From: Linepithema humile | Taxonomy: Eukaryota > Arthropoda > Insecta > Hymenoptera > Formicidae | Direction of reading: 5' to 3' | Length of the DNA: 64,000 nucleotides | Assembly: GCF_040581485.1 (NCBI RefSeq) | Contig: NC_090135.1 | Coordinates: forward strand, 4,395,001 to 4,459,000 | Shown: piece by piece, positions 53,497-63,995 of the stretch | Position numbering within the stretch: the first letter of the stretch is position 1 | Layout: every line of letters starts with the position of its first letter | Made by a program: the position numbers and the translations under genes | The notes under the pieces: generated by a model | Database searches by the model: none | Told to the model about the DNA's origin: nothing | Seen by the model: the letters and a program-made list of their open reading frames with translations, nothing else

Positions 53497-53772
53497 CTGA
53501 AAGAAATGACACGGTTTTGTATTGAGAAGATATTATAATGTTTATTGTAATATAGTAAAATATATATGTTTAAGCACAAAAGGAATAGGACTTCTTGTCA
53601 CGCTCGTTGTCATAGACAGACATGTTACAACTGGGCCTTGCCCACTGCCTCCAGCGCCACCACATCAAACTAGAACTATCTATATATATAGATATCATTT
53701 GCGCGCCATAGAATACAAATGTATTACATTCAACAATAACAAAAAAATGAAGCATATTGTAAAATTATTATA

Positions 53773-54876
53773 GGGGAAGGTGGGGTAAGACGGACCCCCT
53801 AAGCAAAAATGGCTATATTTTTTATATTAATGACAAAAAGTAACTGAAATTTAGCATGAAGAAACTGTAGAATGTTTATTATAAGATTATAATGTTAAAT
53901 TTTCAAAATTTGCAAAAGTTTGAATTATTATTAAGATTTTTAAAAACTTAATTTTGGTTCGTTTTACCCCATAGGTGGGGTAAAATGGACCATCCCATGG
54001 GGTAAAATAGACCAAGCCGAGATAATATGGATCAAGAAATAATTTAACTGATCAACTCAAAATCAAAACTATATAGTATTTATTAAATATTTTTGAATAA
54101 GAATAGAAATTAATTTAACATTAATTATTTTATTATACACACAAATCTTTAAAATAATTATAATCTTTATAATTTTTAACGTTTATATTAAATATAACAT
54201 TAAATATAACATTTTAAAATAAAGCATGTAAATAAAATAAATAATTATTATAAAATCTGTTTTTATTTGGAGACATTATTTTCAATAAATTTCAAGTTTC
54301 TTCTACTTTTAACAGTGCGTTTTTTATTTTTCATAGCTTTTTTCAGTAAAAAAAATGAGATGTAAAATATTTCTCAAATCAGAGCAAATATATAAGCAGA
54401 AAACTATAAGTAGAAAGTATAAGTAGAAAATATAAGTAGAACAAATATATAAATTGGTCCGTTTTACCCCATTTAAATTGGTCCATTTTACCCCACATGA
54501 CAACATTAATATTATCTTATTTTTATTTACCTGTATCAAAATTATTTTTTAAATGTAACTAATGAAATATTACTTCTCAATAACCAGAAATATGGAACTT
54601 GTAGAAAAATTTAAAAATATTAAGTTTTGCAATCTTAGTCACTTAAAATGTAATACTAAGAAATTAGATCACGAGATCTATTTGCAAGAATTTGACGTTT
54701 TTTCATAAATAACTTACGATAGTCTTATGATATAATGACGTAATTTTTAAACAGTTAAAAAGCATCAAAAAGGAAATTAATTTTATGTTTATCCAGCAGA
54801 TAGAGGTACTTACTAATAAGATCTAGCAAATGGACCATTTTACCCCGCGGTCCGTCTTACCACCCCCACCTTCCCC
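53773..54876. mobile_element. 1.1-kb TIR element with GGGGAAGGTGGGGTAAGACGG ends
   Basis: The left end GGGGAAGGTGGGGTAAGACG recurs inverted at the right (CGGTCCGTCTTACC...CCCCACCTTCCCC). TA is on both sides. Internal copies of the motif GGTCC(G/A)TTTTACCCCA occur near each end (53957, 53975-54015, 54457-54495), giving subterminal repeats. No ORF above 71 codons. Non-autonomous; superfamily not clear (TA target). Confidence 0.8.
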
Positions 54877-54896
54877 TATATATGTATATGTATATA

Positions 54897-55070
54897 TACA
54901 GGGTGTCCCTAAATTCGCGCCCACGGAATACAAGGCGTGATACTTTAGGCTAAAAGAAACAACTTTTTCCTTTAGCAAAATTGCGTGCGATAAGTAGTTT
55001 TTGAAGGAGAGCAGGTTGAAGTAAACCAATAAGCGTTCTGGTGTAAGTGGCGCTCAGGACCAGCGCGCGC
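54897..55070. mobile_element. Single terminus of a CAGGGTGTCCC-type element
   Basis: TATACAGGGTGTCCCTAAATTCGCG is a typical Tc1/mariner-like terminus. No matching inverted end is seen within the next kb, so it is a truncated copy. The right limit is approximate. 55070-55310 is AT-rich with nothing visible. Confidence 0.4.
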
Positions 55071-55324
55071 GCTTCACTCACTAGTATCAAATTCTTGACT
55101 AGTATTTACAAGTAATGTTAAAACATTAATGCTTTGTTATAACTAGTTTACTATGAATTTATTTGTATTTTAGTTATGATTTTATTTTAATTATACATAT
55201 GATTAGTTAGACTATACTTAGGACTCAAATAATAAGAATCAACTTGAATACTGAACCGTCATCTTTTTCCATATTGTATTATTTAAAAAGTGAATAATTA
55301 ACAAAATAAATATTGCTTTTTGAA

Positions 55325-56225
55325 CATTTCAGGACCGGTCCGCGAACGGACCGGGGCGCCCTCCCGGGATGCTCAGTTCTCGCTGCTCGGCCCTGACCTC
55401 GGAATACTTCCGAGCGGCCCGAGCAGCCCCCAAACCGGGCCGGAGTCCGCGAGCAAGCTCGACGAACCGGCCCCAGTCCCCGCCGCCGTCCGACCCTGCC
55501 TCGGAATACGTCCGAGCGGCTCGATACGGTCCGGCCCAACGAGCCCGGTGGGATTCCGGGACATCGCCGACCCGTCGCTCTTCTTCACGCTCGCGTACAC
55601 AGGGACCACGTCCCCATGCCGTTTGAGCGAAGATGAAGAGCCCATCCCCTTTGTGGGACGCCGCCTTCCCCCATGCCAGGCGGCAGGCCCCTAAGGACCT
55701 CCGCCCCAGACACAAGGAAACCGGCACCCACATCCGCCCCTTTAGGCGAGGTCACCGAAGTGGCCCACCAGAGACCCATCCCGCCAAAGCAGCAGCCCCA
55801 GCCAGGACAGGCCTCAATCATGGGAGGAGCACCCCCCTGGCCAGCCGCCCCACAGGGCTGACGAGCCTGGCCGCCCGTGCACGGGGAGGAGATAGAAATC
55901 TCCCCCTAACGGTGCCGTGCCACCGGGGGTTTGAAGTTGGAGTCCCCATCTCCTACCGGCGATTGGGATTCCATCTGTGTGAAACACACAGACTTCCTCC
56001 CTAAAGGAGTCGCCGGGCTCCTTATACCCTCAGAATAGAGGGTACTGTGCGCTCTTAGCACCCGTTCCGCCCCGGAGGGTTTCACGATGAGCCTCCTCAC
56101 CACGACAAGGTGGCGCACAATGAGGAGGACGAGTAGGTCTGTCTCAGGTTGCGTCGCAATCGCTTCCCGGAGAATTAGATGCCTATTATCAGGTGGTTAT
56201 AAAGTTACATTAGATATGAGTGAGC
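55325..56225 (+). other. GC-rich structured block, possible LINE 3' end
   Basis: About 900 bp of very GC-rich sequence with no credible protein motif in any frame. It holds internal direct repeats (CTCGGAATACTTCCGAGCGGC near 55397 and CTCGGAATACGTCCGAGCGGC near 55499). Its end has a series of stem-loops (GGAGTCGCCGGGCTCC; CCCTCAGAATAGAGGG; GTGCGCTCTTAGCAC; CCTCCTCA...TGAGGAGG). It is followed by AT-rich sequence and a T19 run. This looks like the structured 3' UTR of a non-LTR element, but with no coding part attached the identity is uncertain. Confidence 0.4.
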
Positions 56226-56226
56226 A

Positions 56227-56246
56227 TTTTTTTTTTTTTTTTTTTA
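56227..56246 (+). repeat. Poly-T tract
   Basis: A run of about 20 T. It could be the reverse of a poly-A tail, marking a retrotransposon end at this junction. Confidence 0.7.
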
Positions 56247-56549
56247 TTGGTGGGTCATTAGAGAGCGAGTGGCGCGTTGTTTAATACTGCTTCGACTCGC
56301 GAAGATGAACGAAACCTTCCTTGTCGAGTCTGATTTGATCGCGGGAATGCGGCGTGTATTTCGCCTCCGTCTACCGCGGAAGCCTTTCCCGCTCCGCAAA
56401 GATTTGATAGACGTGACGGCGAAGTTTGAGGGGAGTTGCCCCCCAGTTTTCTCCGGGGGTTCTTCCGGTTTGGGGTGCCAATATCCCATATAATAAAGTG
56501 CATGAAGAAACAAGGGGAGGCGGAGAGGTAAGTGTTTATTGTTCCACAA

Positions 56550-57379
56550 ATAATTTTAAACGATTCGCATGAACGACCATGCTTTTTCTCCCCGCTTTTA
56601 TAGTGTAATTCACGTCGGAATTTTGTTTAATTATTGTATGCGGTCCTTTCCATAAAGATTTTAATTTCTTAGAGCGTCCGCGGCGCAGTGTTTCATCGTA
56701 TAGCAATACCTTGTCGCCTGCTCTAAACGTGCTTATATTAGCCTTTTTGTCGTAGTATTCTTTTCATTTTGCTTTCTCCTCTTGCATGTTCGCTTTCGCT
56801 ACCTGGTGTGCTGCGCGCAATCTTTCTTTGAACTCGGATACGTAGTCATCATACGTATACGTTAATTTCGGAGGACATGTCAGGGCCGTAGGGAGCGTAA
56901 CCTGGTGTCCGTACAACAGTTCAAATGGCGTATAACCTGTCGCTGTATGTGGTGTAGTATTGTATGTGAACATTGCGTAGGGCAGCCATTCGTCTCAATC
57001 GGTCTGATCTCCGTTTATGTAGTGTCGCAAGTACTCCGCTAGTGTCCTGTGCGATCTTTCGAGCGCGCCGTTACTTTCCGGGTGGTACGCGCTTGTACGA
57101 ATTTTCTCAATTTTTAACAGTTGCAAGTGCTCTTAAACACTTCGCTCATAAAATTCGTTCCCTGGTCGGTGAGAATTTTATCAGGCACTCCGTATTCCAA
57201 AATTATTTTTGTAACGAATGCCTTCGCTACTGTACCAGCTTCCTGATTTTCGATGGGCATTGCCTTGCTCAGTTTCGTGAAATGATCTTGGAATGTTAGT
57301 ATGTATTTGTTTCCGGTTAGAGTTACGGTTAACGGTCCTACTATATCTAATGCGCATTTTTCGAATGGCCTATCCGGAG
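56550..57379 (-). pseudogene. Old gypsy integrase fragment, host of the env-bearing element
   Basis: The minus strand carries the integrase core of a gypsy-type element related to, but different from, the adjacent one: FEKCALDIVGPLTV, LTDQGTNFMSEV (57404-57114 frame), then after a frame change and a stop the FTYNTTPHTATGYTPFELLYGH part (56973-56764) and the C-terminal region up to about 56550. It ends abruptly at 57379, where the LTR of the other element begins in mid-codon context. Several lesions make it dead. It belongs to the insect gypsy group; the remainder would lie beyond the right window edge. Confidence 0.8.
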
Positions 57380-57857
57380 TGTTGCGTTGTCTTTCCGATC
57401 GCAACCGTAAGTTCGAGATCCGCTTGGGGAACGGGACGTACTGCTTAGAGGTGTGGAATAACTGGACGCAAACCTTGCCTCGAACAATTTATTTAATCAC
57501 TCACAAACCGCCAGGACGGTGTTAGATTTTCGTGAGCCGTGTACGGACACGGGGAAACGAGTCGGTGTATTCGCGTATCGTAAACTGAATCCGTCGCTGC
57601 TTGCGCACGACTGTATTTATACGAATCGGCAATCAAGAGTTTTGTAATATTATTGATATGTTATTGTTGATATCGGATATTGTTGATATGTTATTGTTGA
57701 TCTCGGATTGCTGATTCGTGTCACCTTGAATCCGAGGTTGTTTCTCTGCAGCCTCATCGTTATTCTTTATTTGCTAAATAATTCTTTCTTAGTATTTTTA
57801 TTTTGGTATTTAACTTAATTAACCTTATAGCGACACGTTGTGTTACGACACACAACA
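57380..57857 (-). repeat. 3' LTR of env-bearing gypsy element (478 bp)
   Basis: On the minus strand the LTR starts TGTTGTGTGTCG (57857) next to the polypurine tract and ends GACAACGCAACA (57380), so TGTTG/CAACA form a 5-bp terminal inverted repeat. The left boundary coincides exactly with the interruption of the older integrase. The flanking four bases are GGAG (57376-57379); the matching duplication would be outside the window. Because the 5' LTR is not seen, boundaries rest on this one copy. Confidence 0.75.
57584..57621 (-). promoter_or_regulatory. Candidate LTR core promoter (TATA and initiator)
   Basis: On the minus strand TATAAATA (57621-57614) is followed about 35 bases later by TCAGT (57588-57584), the arthropod initiator. 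An AATAAA (57493-57488) lies about 95 bases further on, giving a plausible U3-R-U5 order. Motif-based only. Confidence 0.5.
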
Positions 57858-57870
57858 TCCCTCCCCCGCG
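57858..57870 (-). promoter_or_regulatory. Polypurine tract of the env-bearing gypsy element
   Basis: The minus strand reads CGCGGGGGAGGGA immediately before the LTR's TGTTG, the standard plus-strand primer position. Confidence 0.75.
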
Positions 57871-57962
57871 AATGGAAGAAAATGTAGGTACGGAGTTTCC
57901 GTGCGGAGTAGGCGGTGCGAGTGTATAGTTTTACAGTTAGTTCTTGTCCTACCGTCTACCTA

Positions 57963-59660
57963 TTATTCCGCAGTAGTCTTTCTTTTTCGTAATAATAGTA
58001 TTGCTCCTATGCCTAGTGCTAATACAATAATCACGATGGCAAGCGAACTTGTGACCACAGGATACAAAGTCAAGGGTTGAATAATTTTTCCCTCTGTTAA
58101 CTCGTCGTCTACTTCTCTTATTTTTTCTCCCAAATCTATTAATTCCTTTGAATTTTGTATCATCTTTTTCAATTTTAACGGTTTGATTTCCATGCTCGTT
58201 TCACCATTAGTTATACCTTCTATTTTTCCCGTTAGATTAAAACGTGGTATATATGCCTGAATGTTCGGGCCTTCTATTATTGTTCCTGTGTTCAGGGTCA
58301 TGTCCTTCGCAATTATTTTACAATTATTTAATAGAGTTATTCTACCTGTTCGTGTGATTTTGGTCTGTATTTCCTTATGGTTTAAACAAGTAATCATTAC
58401 GTCTTGTTCGCTGTTAGTCGAATATAACCAAGAATTTTCCTTCGTTAATGCTATCCAAATAGTTTGGTTAAAACTTACATACTTATTTCCGCAAATTGCC
58501 CTTTTTGTCAAACCTACATACAATTGTACTTCACATAACGCTCGAGGGTTAATATTATATATCGGACTATCCGATTTACATATATATTTCTTGTCTATCT
58601 CAATACATTTTTCTAAGTTTTCTTCGCTTATCGCTAGATATACGGATAATTCTAAATTTACAGCAAACAATTGTTGGTTAATCTCGGTAAATACAAATAT
58701 CTCGCGTTGGTCAGGGACAGGTAAAGGTATGGCTTTTATTAACCTGTATTTCGGATATGTTACAAGTGGCAATTTCAACTTTACAAATATAGTCTCATTC
58801 TTAACATACGAGTTTACACTTGTAATTTTTTCAAACGTTGACCAATCACTTACATCTAGCTTGAGAGGAAAATACGTTCCGCGTGGTAAATACGGCGCAG
58901 CAGCCCGCATTTCGGCGAAAATTCGTTCGACGGGTAATAGACTCGGATTCAACATTCCATGCGACGCCTGCGTTAAGAAATCATACACATTTTGAATATC
59001 TCTGTCGGAATCTGCTAGCATTCTGTCGAGTAATGCACAGTACTCGTTGATTTCCTCACGTTTGATGATTAATAAAGTACCATTATAAATGCGTGCGTCT
59101 AAGTCGTACAACAATTCGTTATTTTCGTCGATCGTCTTTTCCAAATCGCTTATGTGCGCTATTGTAGAGTTTAATATTTTTAATTGATGCCTCGTGACAT
59201 GATTAAAAGTACTCTCGCTATTTTGCAACAGTGTTAATTGCTCGTTGATGCGTTTCTCATCTCCGGCATCCATAGTGCCGAATAAATATTTCGCTACCTT
59301 TCCTATCCCGTCAATTAGACCGCGTTTCTTCTCGTTCGGATTTCCGTAAACTCTTTTTAGTTTCTTCAATAATGCTGCTATTCTAACTTCGTCTTTTCTA
59401 ATTAATCGTAGTAAATTCGCGAACTGACTCTTTTCTGCTCGTGTAGAGTGTATCGTGTTCTTTGCGCTTTCCGCTAATTCTAGCCATTCTTGTACACGAA
59501 TATGTCGTTTTCCTAATGCCGAAATATCTACGGTTATCACGAACTTCCAATATGATTCGATGACGTTAATCTCACCTACTTCTTCAAAGTATATTCCTGG
59601 TTCGTGTGAGAATCTTTCTATCTCCACGGCTAAATTCGTCTCGGTTTTCGTTGCTGACAT
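57963..59660 (-). CDS. Env-like glycoprotein (F-type), intact ORF
   Basis: 565 codons with no stop. The family is the baculovirus F / errantivirus Env type, a class of membrane fusion proteins. A basic site (NEKKR) precedes GLIDGIGKVAKYLFG (about residues 115-135), the usual furin-type cleavage followed by the conserved segment. Several N-x-S/T sites and Cys residues follow. A single hydrophobic membrane anchor (about residues 533-556) with a short basic tail ends the protein. The frame is open upstream of this ATG for ~17 codons encoding a hydrophobic stretch, with CGACAACAG as a possible acceptor. The true start may thus come from a spliced leader, as in gypsy. This is the only undamaged ORF of the element in the window. 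Confidence 0.85.
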   Translation of the reverse strand: MSATKTETNLAVEIERFSHEPGIYFEEVGEINVIESYWKFVITVDISALGKRHIRVQEWLELAESAKNTIHSTRAEKSQFANLLRLIRKDEVRIAALLKKLKRVYGNPNEKKRGLIDGIGKVAKYLFGTMDAGDEKRINEQLTLLQNSESTFNHVTRHQLKILNSTIAHISDLEKTIDENNELLYDLDARIYNGTLLIIKREEINEYCALLDRMLADSDRDIQNVYDFLTQASHGMLNPSLLPVERIFAEMRAAAPYLPRGTYFPLKLDVSDWSTFEKITSVNSYVKNETIFVKLKLPLVTYPKYRLIKAIPLPVPDQREIFVFTEINQQLFAVNLELSVYLAISEENLEKCIEIDKKYICKSDSPIYNINPRALCEVQLYVGLTKRAICGNKYVSFNQTIWIALTKENSWLYSTNSEQDVMITCLNHKEIQTKITRTGRITLLNNCKIIAKDMTLNTGTIIEGPNIQAYIPRFNLTGKIEGITNGETSMEIKPLKLKKMIQNSKELIDLGEKIREVDDELTEGKIIQPLTLYPVVTSSLAIVIIVLALGIGAILLLRKRKTTAE

Positions 59661-59772
59661 CAGAGTTCCAAGAAATATAATGCACCTACAGAATAAACTT
59701 TTCTTTAACTGTTGTCGTCATAACTTATTCTACTGCTTAATATATTCCGTCATATTTTTATTCCTCCTTTTT

Positions 59773-61065
59773 TTAGTTTTCTACAAATAATTTTAGACGG
59801 TTTGCATGCACCGTCATCTCTTTCCTCCCCTTTTTAATAGTGTAGTTTACTTCCGAATTCCTTTTTACTATTACGTATGGCCCGCACCATAACGTTTCTA
59901 ATTTCTTTGAACGTCCTCGTCGTAACGTTTCATCATATAATAACACTTTATCACCTTCCTGGAAGATGACTTGATTAGCCCGTTTATCGTAATACCGTTT
60001 AGCTTTTACTTTCTCTTCGTGCGCATTGCTCTTGGCAATCTTATGGGCTGTTCGTAATTTTTCCCTTAACTCGGACACGTAGTTGTCGTAAGTATATGTA
60101 AGCCTAGGTGGTTGTGCTAATGCTGTAGGCAGAGTTGCGCGATGTCCAAAAATTAACTCAAACGGTGTATATTCTGTCACCGTGTGGGGAGTGGTGTTAT
60201 ACGCGAACATAGCGTACGGCAACCACTCATCCCAGTCCGTTTGATCTTCATTTACGTAGTGTCGCAAATATTCAGCTAAAGTTCGATGCGATCGCTCCAG
60301 CGCACCGTTACTTTGTGGATGATAAGCGCTGGTCCTGATTTTGTTAATTTTTAACAATTTACAAGTGTCCTTAAGTACACTGCTCATAAAATTGGTCCCT
60401 TGGTCTGTTAGAACTTTTTCAGGTATCCCGTATTCTAGCACGATCCCTGTAACGAACTCTTTCGCTACGATTTCGGCACCTTGATTCGCTATAGGTATCG
60501 CCTTACTATATTTGGTAAGATGATCCTGGAATGTTAATACATATTTATTTCCATTGTCTGTGACGGTTAGCGGTCCGACAATGTCCAAAGCGCATTTTTC
60601 GAACGGTTGGCTAGGCGTATCCGTAATCACCATCGGCGCTTTGTTGTGTTTACTTAGTTTATTCTTTTGGCACTGTTTGCATTTAGATATGTGGTCTTCT
60701 ACGTCTCGTGTAAGGCCTCTCCAATTATGTGTTAATCGAATGCGATTTATCGTTCGCTGTAGACCCTGATGCCCCCCTATCGGCGCATCATGATATTCAT
60801 ACATTATCTGTCTTTTTTCTTCTTCTGTATACTTCTTGATTTCGTTTTTGTCATCCTCTTCGCTTCCACTTCCTTTTTTTGCTTCGTCATCATCATTCTT
60901 TCTGTCTTTGTTTATCGCGGATACTGTCTGCGCGACATTGCGACTCAGCGCATCGGCATTAACATTGCTTTTTCCCGCCTTGTACACGATTTCATAATGT
61001 ACTCCTCCAGTTTCAACCTCCATCTGATCAATCGCGAACCCGGATCGTTTACATTGAATAACCAT
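59773..61065 (-). pseudogene. Gypsy pol: RNase H end and integrase
   Basis: The start overlaps the previous frame; homology begins near 61000 with VYKAGKSNVNADALSRN (RNase H/tether). Then come the HHCC zinc motif (YHDAPIGGHQG ... CKQCQK), the catalytic core (LDIVGPL, LTDQGTNFM, and SNGALERSHRTL with the Glu) and a GDKVLLYDE C-terminal region, ending FVEN-stop. The integrase itself is complete, but the pol frame is interrupted upstream. It belongs to the gypsy/errantivirus group. Confidence 0.85.
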
Positions 61066-62072
61066 GTTAACGGTTGATGATCCGTGACTATTGTAAACTT
61101 AATTCCGTATACGTACGGTCTAAAATGCTTTACCGCCCACACTATAGCTAGCAACTCCTTTTCCGTAGTACTGTAATTTTGCTCAGCTCGATTGAGTGTT
61201 CGACTTGCGTAGGCTATTGGACGATCCTGTCCTATTTCCCCCTGAGAAAGTATAGCTCCTACAGCAAAGTCTGAAGCATCTGTTGTAACTATGAATTCCT
61301 TGCTGAAATCCGGATACTGAAGTACCGGTGCTGTAACTAGTTTTTCTTTTAATACATCGAAAGCATGTTGCTGTTCCGCGGTCCACTCGAATTTCACGTC
61401 CTTTTTCATCGATTTAGTGAGTGGTTTAGCGATTCCGGAGAAATTCTCGATGAACCTCCGATAATATCCAGCTAATCCGATAAACGCTTGGATATCTTTT
61501 GTTTTGTTCGGCGTAGGGAAGTCTTGTACAGCCTTGATTTTTCCCGCATCAGGCATTATTCCATTCTCAGTAATAATGTGCCCCAGATACGTCACTTCTT
61601 TTCTCAGAAATTCGCACTTGTCCGGTTGCAATTTCAACTTGTTTGCACGAATTCTGTCCAATACTTCTTCTAGCCGCCGATTATGTTCGGTCAAACTAGC
61701 TCCATAAATTACAATATCGTCCAGATAAACTAAACATTTTATGCCCTGCAATCCAGCCAGTATGGTATTCATCAAACGCTGAAATGTCGCTGGCGCATTC
61801 TTCAATCCAAAGGGCATCCTGTTAAACTCGTAATGCCCATATGGTGTCGAGAATGCCGTTTTTTGTTTATCTTCCTCTGCCATTGGTATCTGGTGATAAC
61901 CAGAAGCCAAATCTAAGGTCGTGAAGTATTTTGAGCTTCCTAATTGATCCAGAATATCTGTGATATTAGGTAATGGAAAGGAATCTCCTATAGTTACATT
62001 GTTTACCTTCCGGAAATCTACTACGACCCTCATTTTCGGTTTCCCCGAAGCGTCCATTTTCTTTGGCACCAC
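60945..62072 (-). pseudogene. Gypsy pol: reverse transcriptase and RNase H
   Basis: Begins just after an in-frame TGA (62090-62088) that separates it from the gag-protease frame; the frame is the same on both sides. Motifs: VVDFRKVN, LDLASGYHQ, FGLKNAPATFQ, the YLDD catalytic box (about 61725) and YLGH; then RNase H with TTDASDFAVGAILSQ, ELLAIVWAVKHF and VTDHQPL. A frame change near 61000 shifts to the integrase frame. It is inactive as it stands because of these two breaks. Confidence 0.85.
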
Positions 62073-62087
62073 TAGGAGAGGTGCGTT

Positions 62088-63995
62088 TCATTGGCTCGTA
62101 CTTGGGCGTACGATTTTATTTCTTAGCATTTCTCTCACTTGTCTGTTCACTTCCTCTTTATGCTTTTCCGGCAACCGGTACGGTCGCGTGTTGGCGGGCG
62201 CCGTCCCCGGCCGCGTCGCGATCTCGTGTTTTATCGCCACGGTATGAGTCAGCGGTTCTCCTTCTATATGAAAGATATCGCTGTACTCTTCACAAATCTT
62301 TGCTATTGCCTTTTGCTCTTCCTTATTCAAATGTTCAATTCTTAATGCGTCTCTTATTTTCTCCAAACGAGACATTGGCTTATCTGTCGCCTTGTTAACT
62401 TCAGTATTAAATACTTGAATTCCTGTTTCCGCTTCTAACAATGTTAACTCTACGTGTGGAGTCTGTATGTCTACCGGCTTATCGGTAGTGTTGATTACGC
62501 TTATGACACAACCGTAATCTTGAGCTGTCGTCACGCAACCTCCTATGATAATTCCCGGCTGCATTTCCAATGCATGCACTATTCCTGTCATATTTTTATT
62601 TGTAGTGGCGGATATTATGGTCTCACTTCGTGACTTCAATGTGACTGGTCGGCACGGAAATAGTTTAAATTTGGTGTCCCCTATCGTTAGTCGCTTAGTG
62701 GGGTAATCCCATTTCATCACGTGCTTTTTAAGGAAATCAACTCCTAATATTCCTTCATGACTTATCGGAAAATTGTCCTTCACCACATGCATTTTATGCG
62801 TAATAACTTGCCCTTTCAATAGTACGTGAGCCATTATCGTGCCCAACGTTTCGGCCTTCTGTCCAGTAGCGCCTATTATCATTATCTTGTCATCGTAAAC
62901 TAAAGTTTCTTCTTTTAAGGTTTTCAATTTAATTAAAGTTATTGCAGCTCCTGTATCTACGAGCATAACTGCCCGTGCTGCTCGAATTTCTTGCATAGGT
63001 ACTGCTATTAAATCTAGATTAAGTTCGGCCTGTGCATATTCGCCTACTGATGCTATCTGCAATGTTTTTGCGGGTCGTGCTGTTTTTATGTTTGCCTCTT
63101 CTCCTTCGCCTTGCTTGGCGTTTTTCCTCGTTCGGGCGTCGTCCTTGTCTGGCCTTCCATGCAATGACCAACAGGTATCTTGATTGTGCCCCGATCTTTT
63201 GCAATGTTTACAAAATATGTTCATCATGTTGACCTTCTGGCCGCTAGCTCTCGGTAATTGATACCGGTTATTATAATTATGAAAGCGTCCTATTCTGCAA
63301 TCACGCCCTTCATGACCCAATTTGCCGCATTTGATACATTTTAGTATCTTTTCTCTTGCGCCGTTACTATTACTGAATTTGTTATAATTCCTATTTTCGG
63401 AATACGGACTTTGCAATTTTTCTTCAGCCGTCGCTATCGCAATCGCCTCTTGTAGCGTTTTGTAATTGCGTGCGCGTACTATAGTTTTAATGCTTTCGTT
63501 TAGTCCGATTTGGTAGTTTTGTAGCGCTAAGTTTTGTATAGTGGTCTTTATTGTATTTTTCTCCATGACCGTGAGACTTTTTCCATCGATCATCGCTTCG
63601 TAAAGTTTCATCGCGAGCTGATCTGCTCGTGTACCGAAAGCTTGGGCGTTCTCTCCATGCTTCTGCTTTAGCGTGTTAAATTCAATTTGCAAGTGCGTTA
63701 TACTCTTATGAGTTGTATATCCTGCTTCTATTTCTCGTTTTAATTGCACGAACGTTTGAATATCTCTTGTTTGAAAATCGAGCAAGACCTTTCCCTTTAA
63801 CTTAGTACACAGTATCGCCTTCAGCAACTGTAATTCTTCCAAAGGGTCTATACTTTCCACCGCGTAAGTACTCGCGCTGAGGAACTCTTGTATTTTAGCC
63901 TGTGACGTTCCGTCAATCTCTGGGATTAAGCTTCGCGCTTCTTTTAGTTGCATATACTCATGCATGGCTATCGGCCTATTTCGTATATCCGACAT
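62088..63995 (-). pseudogene. Gypsy gag, zinc knuckles, protease and RT start
   Basis: 635 codons. Helical capsid-like region (residues ~20-200), then CIKCGKLGHEGRDC and CKHCKRSGHNQDTC knuckles (about 222-285, both CX2CX4HX4C), and an aspartic protease with VDTGAAITL (about 350). A segment leads into the RT N-terminus (PYRLPEKHKEEV) before the TGA at 62088-62090. Gag, protease and RT share one frame here, unlike gypsy of Drosophila, which uses a frameshift. The ATG at 63995 is five bases from the window edge, so a longer N-terminus cannot be excluded. Confidence 0.85.

Noticed and set aside
55279..56004. Overlapping ORFs of 60-134 codons on both strands at 55.3-56.0 kb
   Set aside because: GC-rich DNA is open in many frames by chance; none shows a domain motif and internal direct repeats explain similar peptides.
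58261..58995. 244-codon plus-strand ORF
   Set aside because: Antisense to the env frame; no motif of its own.
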